Shown here: positions 42,581 through 51,130 of the stretch, in pieces
Layout of the letters: each line of letters opens with the position of its first letter
How positions within the stretch are numbered: the stretch's first letter is position 1
Assembly: GCA_964578835.1 (NCBI GenBank)
Contig: CAZOEL010000020.1
Location: 1 to 64,000, forward strand
Direction: 5' to 3'
Length of the DNA stretch: 64,000 nt
Source of the DNA: CAZOEL01 sp964578835
GTDB lineage: Bacteria > Desulfobacterota > Syntrophobacteria > Syntrophobacterales > Syntrophobacteraceae
Notes under the pieces: generated by a model
What the model saw: only the letters and a program-made list of their open reading frames with translations
The model's database searches: none
Told to the model about the DNA's origin: nothing
Position numbers and translations under genes: made by a program

Positions 42581-43882
42581 TCAATTCATGAGCACCGATG
42601 GCAGAAAAGTGGCGATTTGCGGGAACGCGAACAGTATGAGCGCGGCAGCCAGAAGGCTCAGCAGGAAAGGATATACGCCGCTATAGATGACGTTGAAGGG
42701 TTCTCCCGTGATGCCCTTGACTATGAAAACGCAGATGGCGACGGGCGGTATCACCACGCCCACCATCACCGTGATGCCGATCATGATGCCGAACCAGAGC
42801 GGATCGAAGCCAAGCTTCAGGACCGCCGGATAGAAAATCGGCGTAGCGAGAATCATGAACGCAATATCGTCAATAAACGAGCCGCCTATCAAATAGACTA
42901 ATATTATCAGAGCCATGATGAAGTATCGGTTGATGGGAAGCCCGGTGATCCAATCTGCGGCGATCATCGGTATCTCCGTCACCGCAAGAAAATGACCGAA
43001 CACCGCCGACCCGGCAACGAGCATGAGCACCATACAGGCGGTTCTCAAAGCTTCGTCGAATGACTTCAGCATTCCGTCGAAAGTGACCCGCCCTTTGAAG
43101 ATGGCCACGATAAACACCGATACCGTGCCAATCGTGCCAGCCTCGGTAGGGGAAAAGACGCCCTTCATGAGGCCGCCTATGATGACGACAAAGACGATTC
43201 CAACCGTCAGGAATTCGGGTAGAGCTCGTCCTCTTTCCGCCCAGGTCGACTTAGTCCCGCCGGGCGCAATGGACGGATCGATCTTCACCCATCCGAAGAT
43301 TACGACGGCGAAAAGAAAAGAGATCATGAGTCCCGGCATCACTCCGGCCAGGAAAAGCTTGCCTATGGACTGTTGCGTGATGATGCCGAAAAGAATGAGC
43401 GTGATGCTTGGGGGAATGAGAATGCCAAGAGTGCCGACGGTGGCGACGACCCCGTTGGAAAGCTTTTTGTTGTAGCCATAGCGCTCCATTTCGGGTATGG
43501 CCACGCTGGCGAAAGTGGCGCAGGTAGCTAAAGTCGAGCCGCACATGGCTTTGAAGAGCGTTGCTCCCGCAACGGTCGCCATGGCGAGTCCTCCAGGAAC
43601 ATGCCCAACGAAAGTGTATGCTGCGTTATATAGCCTGTTGGCGATCCCGGAGTGAAAGGCTATCTGCCCCATGAGCACAAAGAGCGGAATGACCGTCAGT
43701 CCATAGGAGGTGAAAGTATCCAGAAGATCTTTGGCCAGAAGATTTGTCGCAGCGTCGAAAGACACGATATGCGCAAAGCCGAGGAACCCTATCGCAGCCA
43801 TGGCGAACGCCAACTCCAGGCCCGTTAGAAAAACTGCGAGCAATACAAAGAGGGAGATAACGCCAAGGGTAATATCACTCAT
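42581..43882 (-). CDS. dctM: TRAP transporter large permease, first system
   Basis: 433 residues, about 12 transmembrane helices, DctM type with motifs such as GGGL-like HVPGGLAMATV, GTLGILIPPSI and GVVIPPVAICVFIV. It forms the ion-driven channel with DctQ and receives substrate from the periplasmic DctP. The start at 43882 (MSDITLGV) has GGAGGCGAAA before it and overlaps the dctQ stop by 8 bases. It ends a run of six TRAP genes in two sets. Confidence 0.93.
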   Translation of the reverse strand: MSDITLGVISLFVLLAVFLTGLELAFAMAAIGFLGFAHIVSFDAATNLLAKDLLDTFTSYGLTVIPLFVLMGQIAFHSGIANRLYNAAYTFVGHVPGGLAMATVAGATLFKAMCGSTLATCATFASVAIPEMERYGYNKKLSNGVVATVGTLGILIPPSITLILFGIITQQSIGKLFLAGVMPGLMISFLFAVVIFGWVKIDPSIAPGGTKSTWAERGRALPEFLTVGIVFVVIIGGLMKGVFSPTEAGTIGTVSVFIVAIFKGRVTFDGMLKSFDEALRTACMVLMLVAGSAVFGHFLAVTEIPMIAADWITGLPINRYFIMALIILVYLIGGSFIDDIAFMILATPIFYPAVLKLGFDPLWFGIMIGITVMVGVVIPPVAICVFIVKGITGEPFNVIYSGVYPFLLSLLAAALILFAFPQIATFLPSVLMN

Positions 43883-44444
43883 TTTCGCCTCCGACAATCT
43901 TCAAAATATCACAACACAGAAGAATAGACTGGATGAAGCAGCTCACCCCCAGCCCATAGGCGATCGGGTAGTAGGGAAGCCTGAGCGTCATGGTGACTTC
44001 TTTGGTCTCCTGAAGACTACTCCCATAGCCGAAGAAGCTCCAGCCAATGAAGAAGAAAAGAGCTATGCCGACGCACCGCGTTATAACATTCACGACATCG
44101 GCTATCTTTACGGGAGCGCCCTTCCGTCTCGGATTCCTACCGATAAGGACATCCACATAGATGTGCCCTTTCATCCAGGACGTATAAGGAATGGACATGC
44201 CTATGACTATTCCGCCGCAAAACGAGATGATCTCGAAAGCTCCGAGAATGGGCCTTCCAAAGGCCCTCAGAATGACATCGCCAAGGGTGACCAGCATCAT
44301 GATAAAAAGAGTCACGCCCGCAATCACCTGAGCGGATACGCTGAGCTTGCGCACGATTGAAAGCAGGGCATCCAGAGCGCTCGGCCTCGTCTGTTGCGCC
44401 ACCTTAGAGCTATGCTCCTGAGCTCCTGTCGTTGGAGTTTCCAC
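43875..44444 (-). CDS. dctQ: TRAP transporter small permease, first system
   Basis: About 189 residues from a GTG at 44444 that has GGGAGG 8 bases upstream. An ATG at 44507 is possible but gives a long polar tail and no ribosome site. Four transmembrane helices, with the family pattern ILGAFEIISFCGGIVIGMSIPYT (in part) and IYVDVLIG. Its polar N-terminal extension of about 30 residues is longer than usual. Overlaps dctM; separated from dctP by 211 bases with a hairpin. Confidence 0.88.
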   Translation of the reverse strand: METPTTGAQEHSSKVAQQTRPSALDALLSIVRKLSVSAQVIAGVTLFIMMLVTLGDVILRAFGRPILGAFEIISFCGGIVIGMSIPYTSWMKGHIYVDVLIGRNPRRKGAPVKIADVVNVITRCVGIALFFFIGWSFFGYGSSLQETKEVTMTLRLPYYPIAYGLGVSCFIQSILLCCDILKIVGGENE

Positions 44445-44580
44445 CTGATAATCCTCCCATCGATCCCAGCTTTTAACTTTGTGTAGTTGCGTCAATCCGA
44501 GGCGCAACGGTGAAGTCCCTGCAACTTATGATAATACCCTCTACGGCCAGAGCAGAGCAAGCAATAGCGGGATGCCGCTT

Positions 44581-44617
44581 GCCTCCCATCCCGCCTCGTC
44601 GAAGAGGAATGGGAGGC
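44581..44617 (-). promoter_or_regulatory. Intra-operon hairpin between dctP and dctQ, first system
   Basis: GCCTCCCAT pairs with ATGGGAGGC over 9 bases in the gap after dctP. A similar hairpin lies at the equivalent place in the second system. Such structures can protect the upstream mRNA and raise DctP relative to the permeases. Confidence 0.6.
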
Positions 44618-44655
44618 CTTTCGCCGGCATCGAGGCTCACCCCCGATATTGCCTT

Positions 44656-45684
44656 CTACTTATTTGCTTCGATGTAATCGAAACAGAACTTGACCACTTC
44701 GTCCCCGGGCAAGCCTTTTTCTTTCGTCTTCTGAATATATTGATCGAACATCGGCTTCACGGCTTCTTTCACCGCCGCCTGCTCTTCGGGCGTAGCGGCT
44801 TTCATCTTGTGTCCGTCTTTTATAAGAGCCTGCTCGGCTTCATCATCCAGCTTGTTCCAAAGATTGCCCTGCTTTTCGGCCCATTCGGCGCTCACCTCGG
44901 TGAAGATCTTCTGAACGTCAGGAGAAAGCTTCTCCCATTTCTGCTTGTTCATCGTGACAAACATGCCGGAAGTATAGGTGCAGCCGTAGTTTTTGATGGT
45001 GCACTTCAGGAACTCTCCGTATCCCCAGTTCTTCACGCCCTCGATGGGCAACAGAACGCCATCCAGGAGGCCCTTGGAAAGAGCGTCATACGTCTCGGGC
45101 ATCGATATGGTGACCGGAGTGGCTTTCAGGATTTTCGCCATTTCCGCGTTAGTCCCATTGGCCTTGATTCTCAGACCTTCCATGTCTTTTATAGCGGAAG
45201 TTTCTTTCTTGGTATGAAAGAAACCCGGGCCATGGGCATGCAAATAGAGAACGTGGGTGTCGCTGAGCTCCTTGGGGTTGAACTTTTTGTAGTACTCATT
45301 GATCAATCTGGTCGCCTGCAGACCGCTGGTGTATCCGAGCGGATAGTCGATCACTTCGGTCAGAGGGAATCTACCCGCTGTGTAGGCGAGCAGAGACTGG
45401 CCGATGTCGGCGATGCCCTTGGAAACGCTGTCGTAGGTCTGGGTCGGAGGGGTCAGCGTATTGCCGGGAAAATAGGTGATCTTCACCTTGCCATTGGTTC
45501 TCTTCTCAATTTCCTTACAGAATTCATCACCGAGAATGCCGATGGGATGAGTCGGCGGAAAGAAGTTGGAATAACGAAGTTTTACGACATCATCCCCCTG
45601 AGCTTTGACATGGCCGGAGGATATCAAAACTGAAAAAACAACAAACGCTGCGATTAGCAACCCCAGACAAGCAGATCTTCTCAT
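44656..45684 (-). CDS. dctP: TRAP transporter periplasmic substrate-binding protein, first system
   Basis: 342 residues with a signal peptide (RRSACLGLLIAAFVVFSVLIS, in part, ending near VKAQ). The mature part begins VKLRYSNFFPPTHPIG and has the DctP signature regions GLRIKANGTNAE and PETYDALSKGLLDGV. The Arg in GLRIKA normally pairs with the substrate carboxylate, so the ligand is probably an organic acid. Start at 45684 after AAAGGA; upstream in-frame codons look non-coding. Confidence 0.92.
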   Translation of the reverse strand: MRRSACLGLLIAAFVVFSVLISSGHVKAQGDDVVKLRYSNFFPPTHPIGILGDEFCKEIEKRTNGKVKITYFPGNTLTPPTQTYDSVSKGIADIGQSLLAYTAGRFPLTEVIDYPLGYTSGLQATRLINEYYKKFNPKELSDTHVLYLHAHGPGFFHTKKETSAIKDMEGLRIKANGTNAEMAKILKATPVTISMPETYDALSKGLLDGVLLPIEGVKNWGYGEFLKCTIKNYGCTYTSGMFVTMNKQKWEKLSPDVQKIFTEVSAEWAEKQGNLWNKLDDEAEQALIKDGHKMKAATPEEQAAVKEAVKPMFDQYIQKTKEKGLPGDEVVKFCFDYIEANK

Positions 45685-46187
45685 AAAGCCAATCCTTTCT
45701 TTGGTGTCGATCGATGTTCCCTTGTCCACTTCGCTCACATAGGTCCCAGCAGGCCTCAAGGAAGCTGCAAGCGTTCGCTTCGTTCCTTCGCCGTCGTGAA
45801 AACACGAGACGCTGCTCTTGCTTACAGCTTCCAGCGCGACGCGCCGGTTCCTCTCCTCACCTCGGAGACTGTACCGCGCTGCCCTACAAGGGGGCCTTTT
45901 CATCATGAAAAAGGCTCACCCGTCCCAAGGCTTCGGTCGTATCCCCGTTGTATCGCAAATGTATCTTCGAACCCTTTATATCACAAGAACATAGCGCGTT
46001 CGCAAGCGTCATCGGAAGAAGAGGAGCAAATGCATGAGAATCAGGAATGGCTTCGAGGGTTGAATATACCATAATCTTTGTCAATTCGTTGTTTTTACTC
46101 GGTCGTTATTGTCGAGTCCAATCGATTCGACGAAGCGCCCGCCAAGAGGGAGTCATCGATCATGGACTGCGTTTCTCCATCCGGCGC
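45685..46187. other. Intergenic region between two TRAP operons
   Basis: About 500 bases with no convincing gene on either strand. It follows the dctM of the second system and precedes dctP of the first, so a promoter for the first system probably lies here. Confidence 0.5.
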
Positions 46188-47480
46188 TCACGCCGGTCCC
46201 AACAATAGATCGGGCACCACTGTGGATAACCAGGGCACGAAGGCCAGAACAAACATGGCTACAATGTAAATGATCAGCGAAGGGTAGATCGCTCTGCTCA
46301 CCTTGACGAAACTGATCCCCGTGACGGCCTGTGCAGTGTAGAGGAGCAGCCCCAGTGGCGGCGTGATATATCCGATGCCCAGCCCAACGCTGAAGAGGAG
46401 GCAATAATGTATGGGGTCTATTCCCATGTGATTGGAGATGGGCATCATGATGGGCACCAGGATCATTATGGCGCCGATCTGGTCCATGAAAGTTCCTACG
46501 ATCAGCAAGACCACGCAGGTAAAGATGAGAAACACCGTGGCATTGGGAATGTAGGCCATGGCGAGCTCCAGAATCTTCTGAGGAATCTCCCGGAGAATGA
46601 TGTACTCGGAGATGACGCCCGCCCCGGAAACGGTGATGACCAGCGCCCCACTCACAATCCCCGTGGCGATGAGGAGGTCTTTCAGAACCTTTAGCGTTAC
46701 GGACCTGTAGATGATCATCTCGACAATAAGGGTGAGAACACAGGCGACGACGGAAGCTTCGTTTATGGTGAAGGCGCCGGAGTAAATGCCGCCGAAAAGA
46801 CCTGCAATGATGAGAATCGCGAAGACCGCATCCTTGGCCGCCACCAAAAACCCTTTGAAATCGAATTTCTCGAGGGCTTCCAGGCCGAGGCCTTTTCTAC
46901 GCGCATCCCACCAGGCGTAGAGAGAGAGCATGGCCATGATCAAAACGCCCGGAAGATAGCCGGCTGCGAAGAGCCGCACAACGGACTCGCCGGCGGTGAG
47001 CGCGCAGACAATCATGATGATGCTGGGAGGAATGATGATTCCCAAGATCGAGGCGGCTGTGACCAGTCCCACCGAGAAATCCTTGGGATACTTGTACTTA
47101 TCCATATGAGGAAACATGACGCCGCCGATGGTGACCACGGTGGAAATCGCAGAACCGCTGATGGCGCCGAATACTCCCGAAGATATGACGGAGGTTATGC
47201 CCAATCCCCCCGGCAACCAGGAGACGAGCTTCCATGCGACATGGACCATGCGAGTGGCTGACTGGCCGCGCACCATGACCGCTCCCATGAGAATGAAAAA
47301 GGGGATGCAGATCAGGGAGAAGTTATCGATTTTCTTTATCACGGTCTGGGCCACAAAGGTGAATTCCATGCTGGTGAAAATCCATAAGCCCAATACGCCG
47401 GTCAAGTAGAGGCTGATGTAGATGGGGATGCGCAATAACAGCAAAGCGAGCAGGATAAAGAGGATAGCGATTGATTCCAT
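46188..47480 (-). CDS. dctM: TRAP transporter large permease, second system
   Basis: 430 residues, DctM type, with LLALLLLRIPIYISLYLTGV at the start, GITSVISSGVFGAISGSAIS (a conserved DctM loop), AASILGIIIPPSI and GIGYITPPLGLLLY. The ATG at 47480 lies just after the dctQ stop. The two DctM proteins of the window are clearly different in sequence, so the systems probably carry different substrates and are not a recent duplication. Confidence 0.93.
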   Translation of the reverse strand: MESIAILFILLALLLLRIPIYISLYLTGVLGLWIFTSMEFTFVAQTVIKKIDNFSLICIPFFILMGAVMVRGQSATRMVHVAWKLVSWLPGGLGITSVISSGVFGAISGSAISTVVTIGGVMFPHMDKYKYPKDFSVGLVTAASILGIIIPPSIIMIVCALTAGESVVRLFAAGYLPGVLIMAMLSLYAWWDARRKGLGLEALEKFDFKGFLVAAKDAVFAILIIAGLFGGIYSGAFTINEASVVACVLTLIVEMIIYRSVTLKVLKDLLIATGIVSGALVITVSGAGVISEYIILREIPQKILELAMAYIPNATVFLIFTCVVLLIVGTFMDQIGAIMILVPIMMPISNHMGIDPIHYCLLFSVGLGIGYITPPLGLLLYTAQAVTGISFVKVSRAIYPSLIIYIVAMFVLAFVPWLSTVVPDLLLGPA

Positions 47481-47484
47481 TTGC

Positions 47485-47967
47485 CTATTGTCCCTTTCTT
47501 CGGTGCTCAATCATCAAGAGGCGAAGACCGTCAATGGATCGGATTCCCAGAATGATTCCAAAGAAGGGGAGCATGGCGGCGATCAGGCTCGTTGGAATCA
47601 AAAGGATTGGCGTGACGGTTTCCATTTCCATCTCGATATGCATAAACTTCCAGCCCGCATAGATAAAAGTGGCGCTCGCCGCAAGTCGGACCGCATGCAG
47701 CAAAAAATCCAAAGCCGGCTGCAACTTGGGAAAAGCCATATAAAGAGCGTCCACTTTGAGCTCGGTATTGTCCTTGGCGGAGGCGCTCGCCCCCAGGAAG
47801 GTCATGAACATGAAAAGATAGGTGGTCATCTCATCCGGCCATGTCAGCGGCCGCTTAAAAACATAGCGGGTCGTGATGCTGATGGTCAAAGCCACCAGAC
47901 AAGTGGAAAAGCTGATCAGAATGCCCCACCGCTCCAGGCGATCGATAACAGCCGTAATGCCCTTCAT
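47485..47967 (-). CDS. dctQ: TRAP transporter small permease, second system
   Basis: 160 residues with four transmembrane helices and the family pattern RPLTWPDEMTTYLFMFMTFLG. Shorter than the first DctQ and of normal size. AAGGAG precedes the ATG. Stop 4 bases before dctM. Confidence 0.92.
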   Translation of the reverse strand: MKGITAVIDRLERWGILISFSTCLVALTISITTRYVFKRPLTWPDEMTTYLFMFMTFLGASASAKDNTELKVDALYMAFPKLQPALDFLLHAVRLAASATFIYAGWKFMHIEMEMETVTPILLIPTSLIAAMLPFFGIILGIRSIDGLRLLMIEHRRKGQ

Positions 47968-47988
47968 AAAGCGCTCCTTGCCCGGGAT

Positions 47989-48021
47989 GGGCCGTCCACA
48001 CCAGGCAAACGCGGACGGCCC
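47989..48021 (-). promoter_or_regulatory. Intra-operon hairpin between dctP and dctQ, second system
   Basis: GGGCCGTCC pairs with GGACGGCCC over 9 bases in the 72-base gap between dctP and dctQ. Equivalent in place to the hairpin at 44581-44617. Confidence 0.6.
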
Positions 48022-48039
48022 TTGTTTTCAAACGATCGG

Positions 48040-49035
48040 CTATTCTTTCACCGTCGCAGTGAGAGCCTTGACTTTAGTCAGCCATTCTTTGCCGATCTCG
48101 GGTTCGAACTGCTCCCATACCTTCATCTGCAGAGCCTTGAACTTCTCCATCTCTTCCGCCGGCAAATCGGACACGGTCATGCCTTTTTCCTTCATGACCG
48201 CATCGCTTTCGTCCGTAAGCCTCATGCTCTCCTGCCGAGCCTTGGCGAGGTTTGCAAGTATAATGGCCTCAGCAGCGCTTCGAGTGTCGGCATCGAGGCC
48301 ATTCCACCACTTCTCGTTGACCATGAAGAAAAAGAGGCCGGTCATGTGTCGGGTATGCGTAAAATACTTGCAAACATCCGACAGGCGCGTGTGAACGTTG
48401 AACTCGGTCTGGTCCGTGCCATCCACAACGCCCTGCTTCAGGCCCGGGAAGACATCGGCCCAAGCCATCGGCAACGGGTTCATTCCCAGCACATTCCAGA
48501 AAGCTAGGGGATAGCGCGCCTGGGTAGTCCGCATCTTCATGGTTTTCAGCTCGTCAAGGTTCTTGAACGGCTTGGTGCTGGCGATGCCGTAGATTCCAAA
48601 GTAGGCCAGATCGAGAACCAGAAGGCCCTTATCCTGAAGGCTGGTGAACAGCTCTTTACGAAGCTCCTGGTTCTTTAAGAAAGCTTCCCATTTTGCATAG
48701 GAATCCATACAGAAGGCCAGGGTGCCGATGCCGAATTTGGGATTGAGCTCCGGCGCATAGTTGCCGGTGCAATAAGCTCCTTGAAGGGCGCCCATGCGCA
48801 CCTTCTTGACGATCTCGATTTCGTTGCCCATCTGTCCGGAGTGGAAGAACTTGGCGCTGATCTTGTCGCCCATCTTTTCATTCATGTCCTTCTCGATCCA
48901 TTGCCCGGACCAGACCCCGGGCTCAGCAGGACTGACGAAGTGAGCAAACTTGAATTCAGCCGGTCCCGCATGGACCGTGGAAGTTCCAAGACAAAGCGCA
49001 AAGACGGACAGAACAACCAACAGCGGATACTTCAT
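48040..49035 (-). CDS. dctP: TRAP transporter periplasmic substrate-binding protein, second system
   Basis: 331 residues with a signal peptide ending near STVHA. The mature part begins AEFKFAHFVSPAEPG; the binding region is LKTMKMRTTQARYPL, with the carboxylate-pairing Arg, and PMAWADVFPGLKQGVVDGTD. AAGGAG precedes the ATG at 49035. It lies 95 bases after an acyl-CoA ligase on the same strand, which suggests that the imported acid is the ligase substrate. Confidence 0.92.
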   Translation of the reverse strand: MKYPLLVVLSVFALCLGTSTVHAGPAEFKFAHFVSPAEPGVWSGQWIEKDMNEKMGDKISAKFFHSGQMGNEIEIVKKVRMGALQGAYCTGNYAPELNPKFGIGTLAFCMDSYAKWEAFLKNQELRKELFTSLQDKGLLVLDLAYFGIYGIASTKPFKNLDELKTMKMRTTQARYPLAFWNVLGMNPLPMAWADVFPGLKQGVVDGTDQTEFNVHTRLSDVCKYFTHTRHMTGLFFFMVNEKWWNGLDADTRSAAEAIILANLAKARQESMRLTDESDAVMKEKGMTVSDLPAEEMEKFKALQMKVWEQFEPEIGKEWLTKVKALTATVKE

Positions 49036-49130
49036 CAAATCTCCTTCTTTTGGTCCGGATCGCTTCAGAGCGTCCGGCCCGCTTGGTTAATGAAAAAAAA
49101 GCCTCATGCTATCAGAACAAGCCCGTCTGC

Positions 49131-50633
49131 TTATAGCTTTCTCTCAGTTTGGGCCTGCTGTCTGATCTCCCGCTTCAAAATCTTTCCGGTGCTGCTCTTG
49201 GGCAATTCGGCGACTGCGACGTATTCCTTGGGCACCTTGAAGGGCGAAAGACGGTTCTTGAGATAAGTCTTGAACGACGCGGGATCGATTTCCTTTCCCG
49301 CCCTCGGGACGATATAGGCGACAACCCTCTCGCCGTACTCTTTGTCTGGAAGGCCTATGACGGTGCATTCCTCGACTTCCTCGCGCGTATAAAGGACTTC
49401 TTCGACCTCGCGTGGATAGACGTTTTCGCCGCCTGTGATGATGAGGTCTTTCAAACGGTCCTTAATGTAGACATGTCCGGTCTCATCCATGACTCCAATG
49501 TCTCCGGACCGGAACCAATTCCCCCAGAAGGCGGCCTTCGTCGCTTCCGGCTGGTCCAGGTATCCCTTCATGATGTTGGGCCCCGAAATGCAGATCTCCC
49601 CTTCGCTTCCGCGCGGCAGCGCGTTGCCCTCATGATCTCTTATCTGGACGTCCACTATATTGACCGGCGTGCCCACGGACCCGACCACATGGCGGTAATA
49701 GTGATTGTATGTGACCATGGCCGCGCTTTCCGTCATCCCGTAGGATTCATAGATATCAAGGCCGGTGCGGTTCTTCCATTCCTTGACCACTTCGGCGGCC
49801 ATGCTCGCCGCAGCCGAAAAGCAGTACCTGACGGAGGCGAATCTTTCTCGGATATCATCGAGATTGAGCAGGCGGATGAAGATGGTGGGGACAGCGTAGA
49901 ATTTGGTGACCTGCAGTCGTTTGATCGCATCCAGCACGTGGTCCATGTTGTAGGACGGCTGGATCACCAGACTCCCGGCGCTGTAGATCGTGGAGCTCGT
50001 TATATGCACCTGGCCGAAAACATGATTGAGGGGCAGAAAGCAGAGGCCTCTGTCCTTTTCCGTAGACCTTTCATGATGAGCGATATTGTGGGAGGAAGCC
50101 TGCAGATTCTGATGCGTAAGGACTGCGCCTTTGGGCATGCCGGTCGTGCCCGACGTGTAGAGTATGGCGGCCGCATCGTCTCGGTTTCTTTCCATGGCCG
50201 CAAAACTTGGACTCCCCTCGCGAAGCAGCGCCGAGTATGGAGTATCGCCCCCATCGCATATTACATTCTTCAAGTACGGGTATTGGCCAAGATCTCCCAG
50301 GGCGTCCAGCTTCTCGTCGGAGGTAAAAATCATCCGCGGTTTGCAGTTGTCCAGAATGGGAGGCAGCTCATGCTTTGTCAAGGTGTTGGAAAGAGTAACG
50401 GAAACGGCCCCCGCTTTGATCACTCCGAAATAGAACGCAAGCCAGGCATAAGAATTGGGAGCGAGAATGGCGATATGGTCTCCCGGTTGAACGCCCTTTT
50501 TGAGCAGCGAAGTTGCTATCTTGTTCGATTCTTGATTGAATTCCGAATAAGTGATCTCTCTGTCGCCATCTATCACGGCGGTGCGCTCCGGAAAATAGAG
50601 AGCGGCATTTTCTAGATTTTTCGCGATGTTCAC
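49131..50633 (-). CDS. Acyl-CoA ligase (AMP-forming), third of three
   Basis: 500 residues. P-loop YTSGTTGMPKG, SYGMTESAA, RSGDIGVMDE, hinge DRLKDLIITGGENVYPREVE and catalytic Lys in SSTGKILKR. It heads the ligase-TRAP gene run, so uptake and CoA activation of one organic acid are probably coupled. Fatty, alicyclic or aromatic acids are all possible. Its start region (MNIAKNLENAALYFP) is similar to that of the second ligase (MNIARNLERATLYFP), so these two are close paralogues. Confidence 0.9.
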   Translation of the reverse strand: MNIAKNLENAALYFPERTAVIDGDREITYSEFNQESNKIATSLLKKGVQPGDHIAILAPNSYAWLAFYFGVIKAGAVSVTLSNTLTKHELPPILDNCKPRMIFTSDEKLDALGDLGQYPYLKNVICDGGDTPYSALLREGSPSFAAMERNRDDAAAILYTSGTTGMPKGAVLTHQNLQASSHNIAHHERSTEKDRGLCFLPLNHVFGQVHITSSTIYSAGSLVIQPSYNMDHVLDAIKRLQVTKFYAVPTIFIRLLNLDDIRERFASVRYCFSAAASMAAEVVKEWKNRTGLDIYESYGMTESAAMVTYNHYYRHVVGSVGTPVNIVDVQIRDHEGNALPRGSEGEICISGPNIMKGYLDQPEATKAAFWGNWFRSGDIGVMDETGHVYIKDRLKDLIITGGENVYPREVEEVLYTREEVEECTVIGLPDKEYGERVVAYIVPRAGKEIDPASFKTYLKNRLSPFKVPKEYVAVAELPKSSTGKILKREIRQQAQTERKL

Positions 50634-51130
50634 CTCTTATACTCCTTCCACTCGACATGAAAACGTACATTGAAGTAGGGATCGCCCCTCGTCGCCGGGA
50701 GGATCGACATTCCCGCCCCATATTGAATATGCCCGTTCACAGCCGGCCAGCCGCCTCATCGAGACTGTGAACGCATCACGGGGCTTCGATGCGGGAGAGT
50801 CCCCCTCCCCCGACAATGAGCCCCTAAAAGTATATAACTTGTTGTTTTACCAGAGTAAGCTTAATCAAGACAGCGCAATTAAATCTCAAACAATGAAACA
50901 ACCCGCACAGTCTGCTGAATGAGAGTCGGAAATAAGCCGCGCATAGGAGGAGAATTGCAACAGTAGCAAGCAGACGATTTACAGTATTGCTAAGCAAGAT
51001 CGATCAGCATCTCCGTTTCAAGCGCCAACTCGAGCATTGACAGGGGGCAAGAGGCGCAGTCTGAGACCGCGCCCGACCATAGCCCCTGCCGGGAATGGCG
51101 CCGCTAAGCTCGAGTCGGCGCTAATCCGGG
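50634..51130. other. Intergenic region
   Basis: About 500 bases between the molybdenum hydroxylase large subunit and the third ligase, both on the minus strand. No gene, repeat or clear terminator recognised; presumably holds the ligase-TRAP promoter. Confidence 0.5.
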
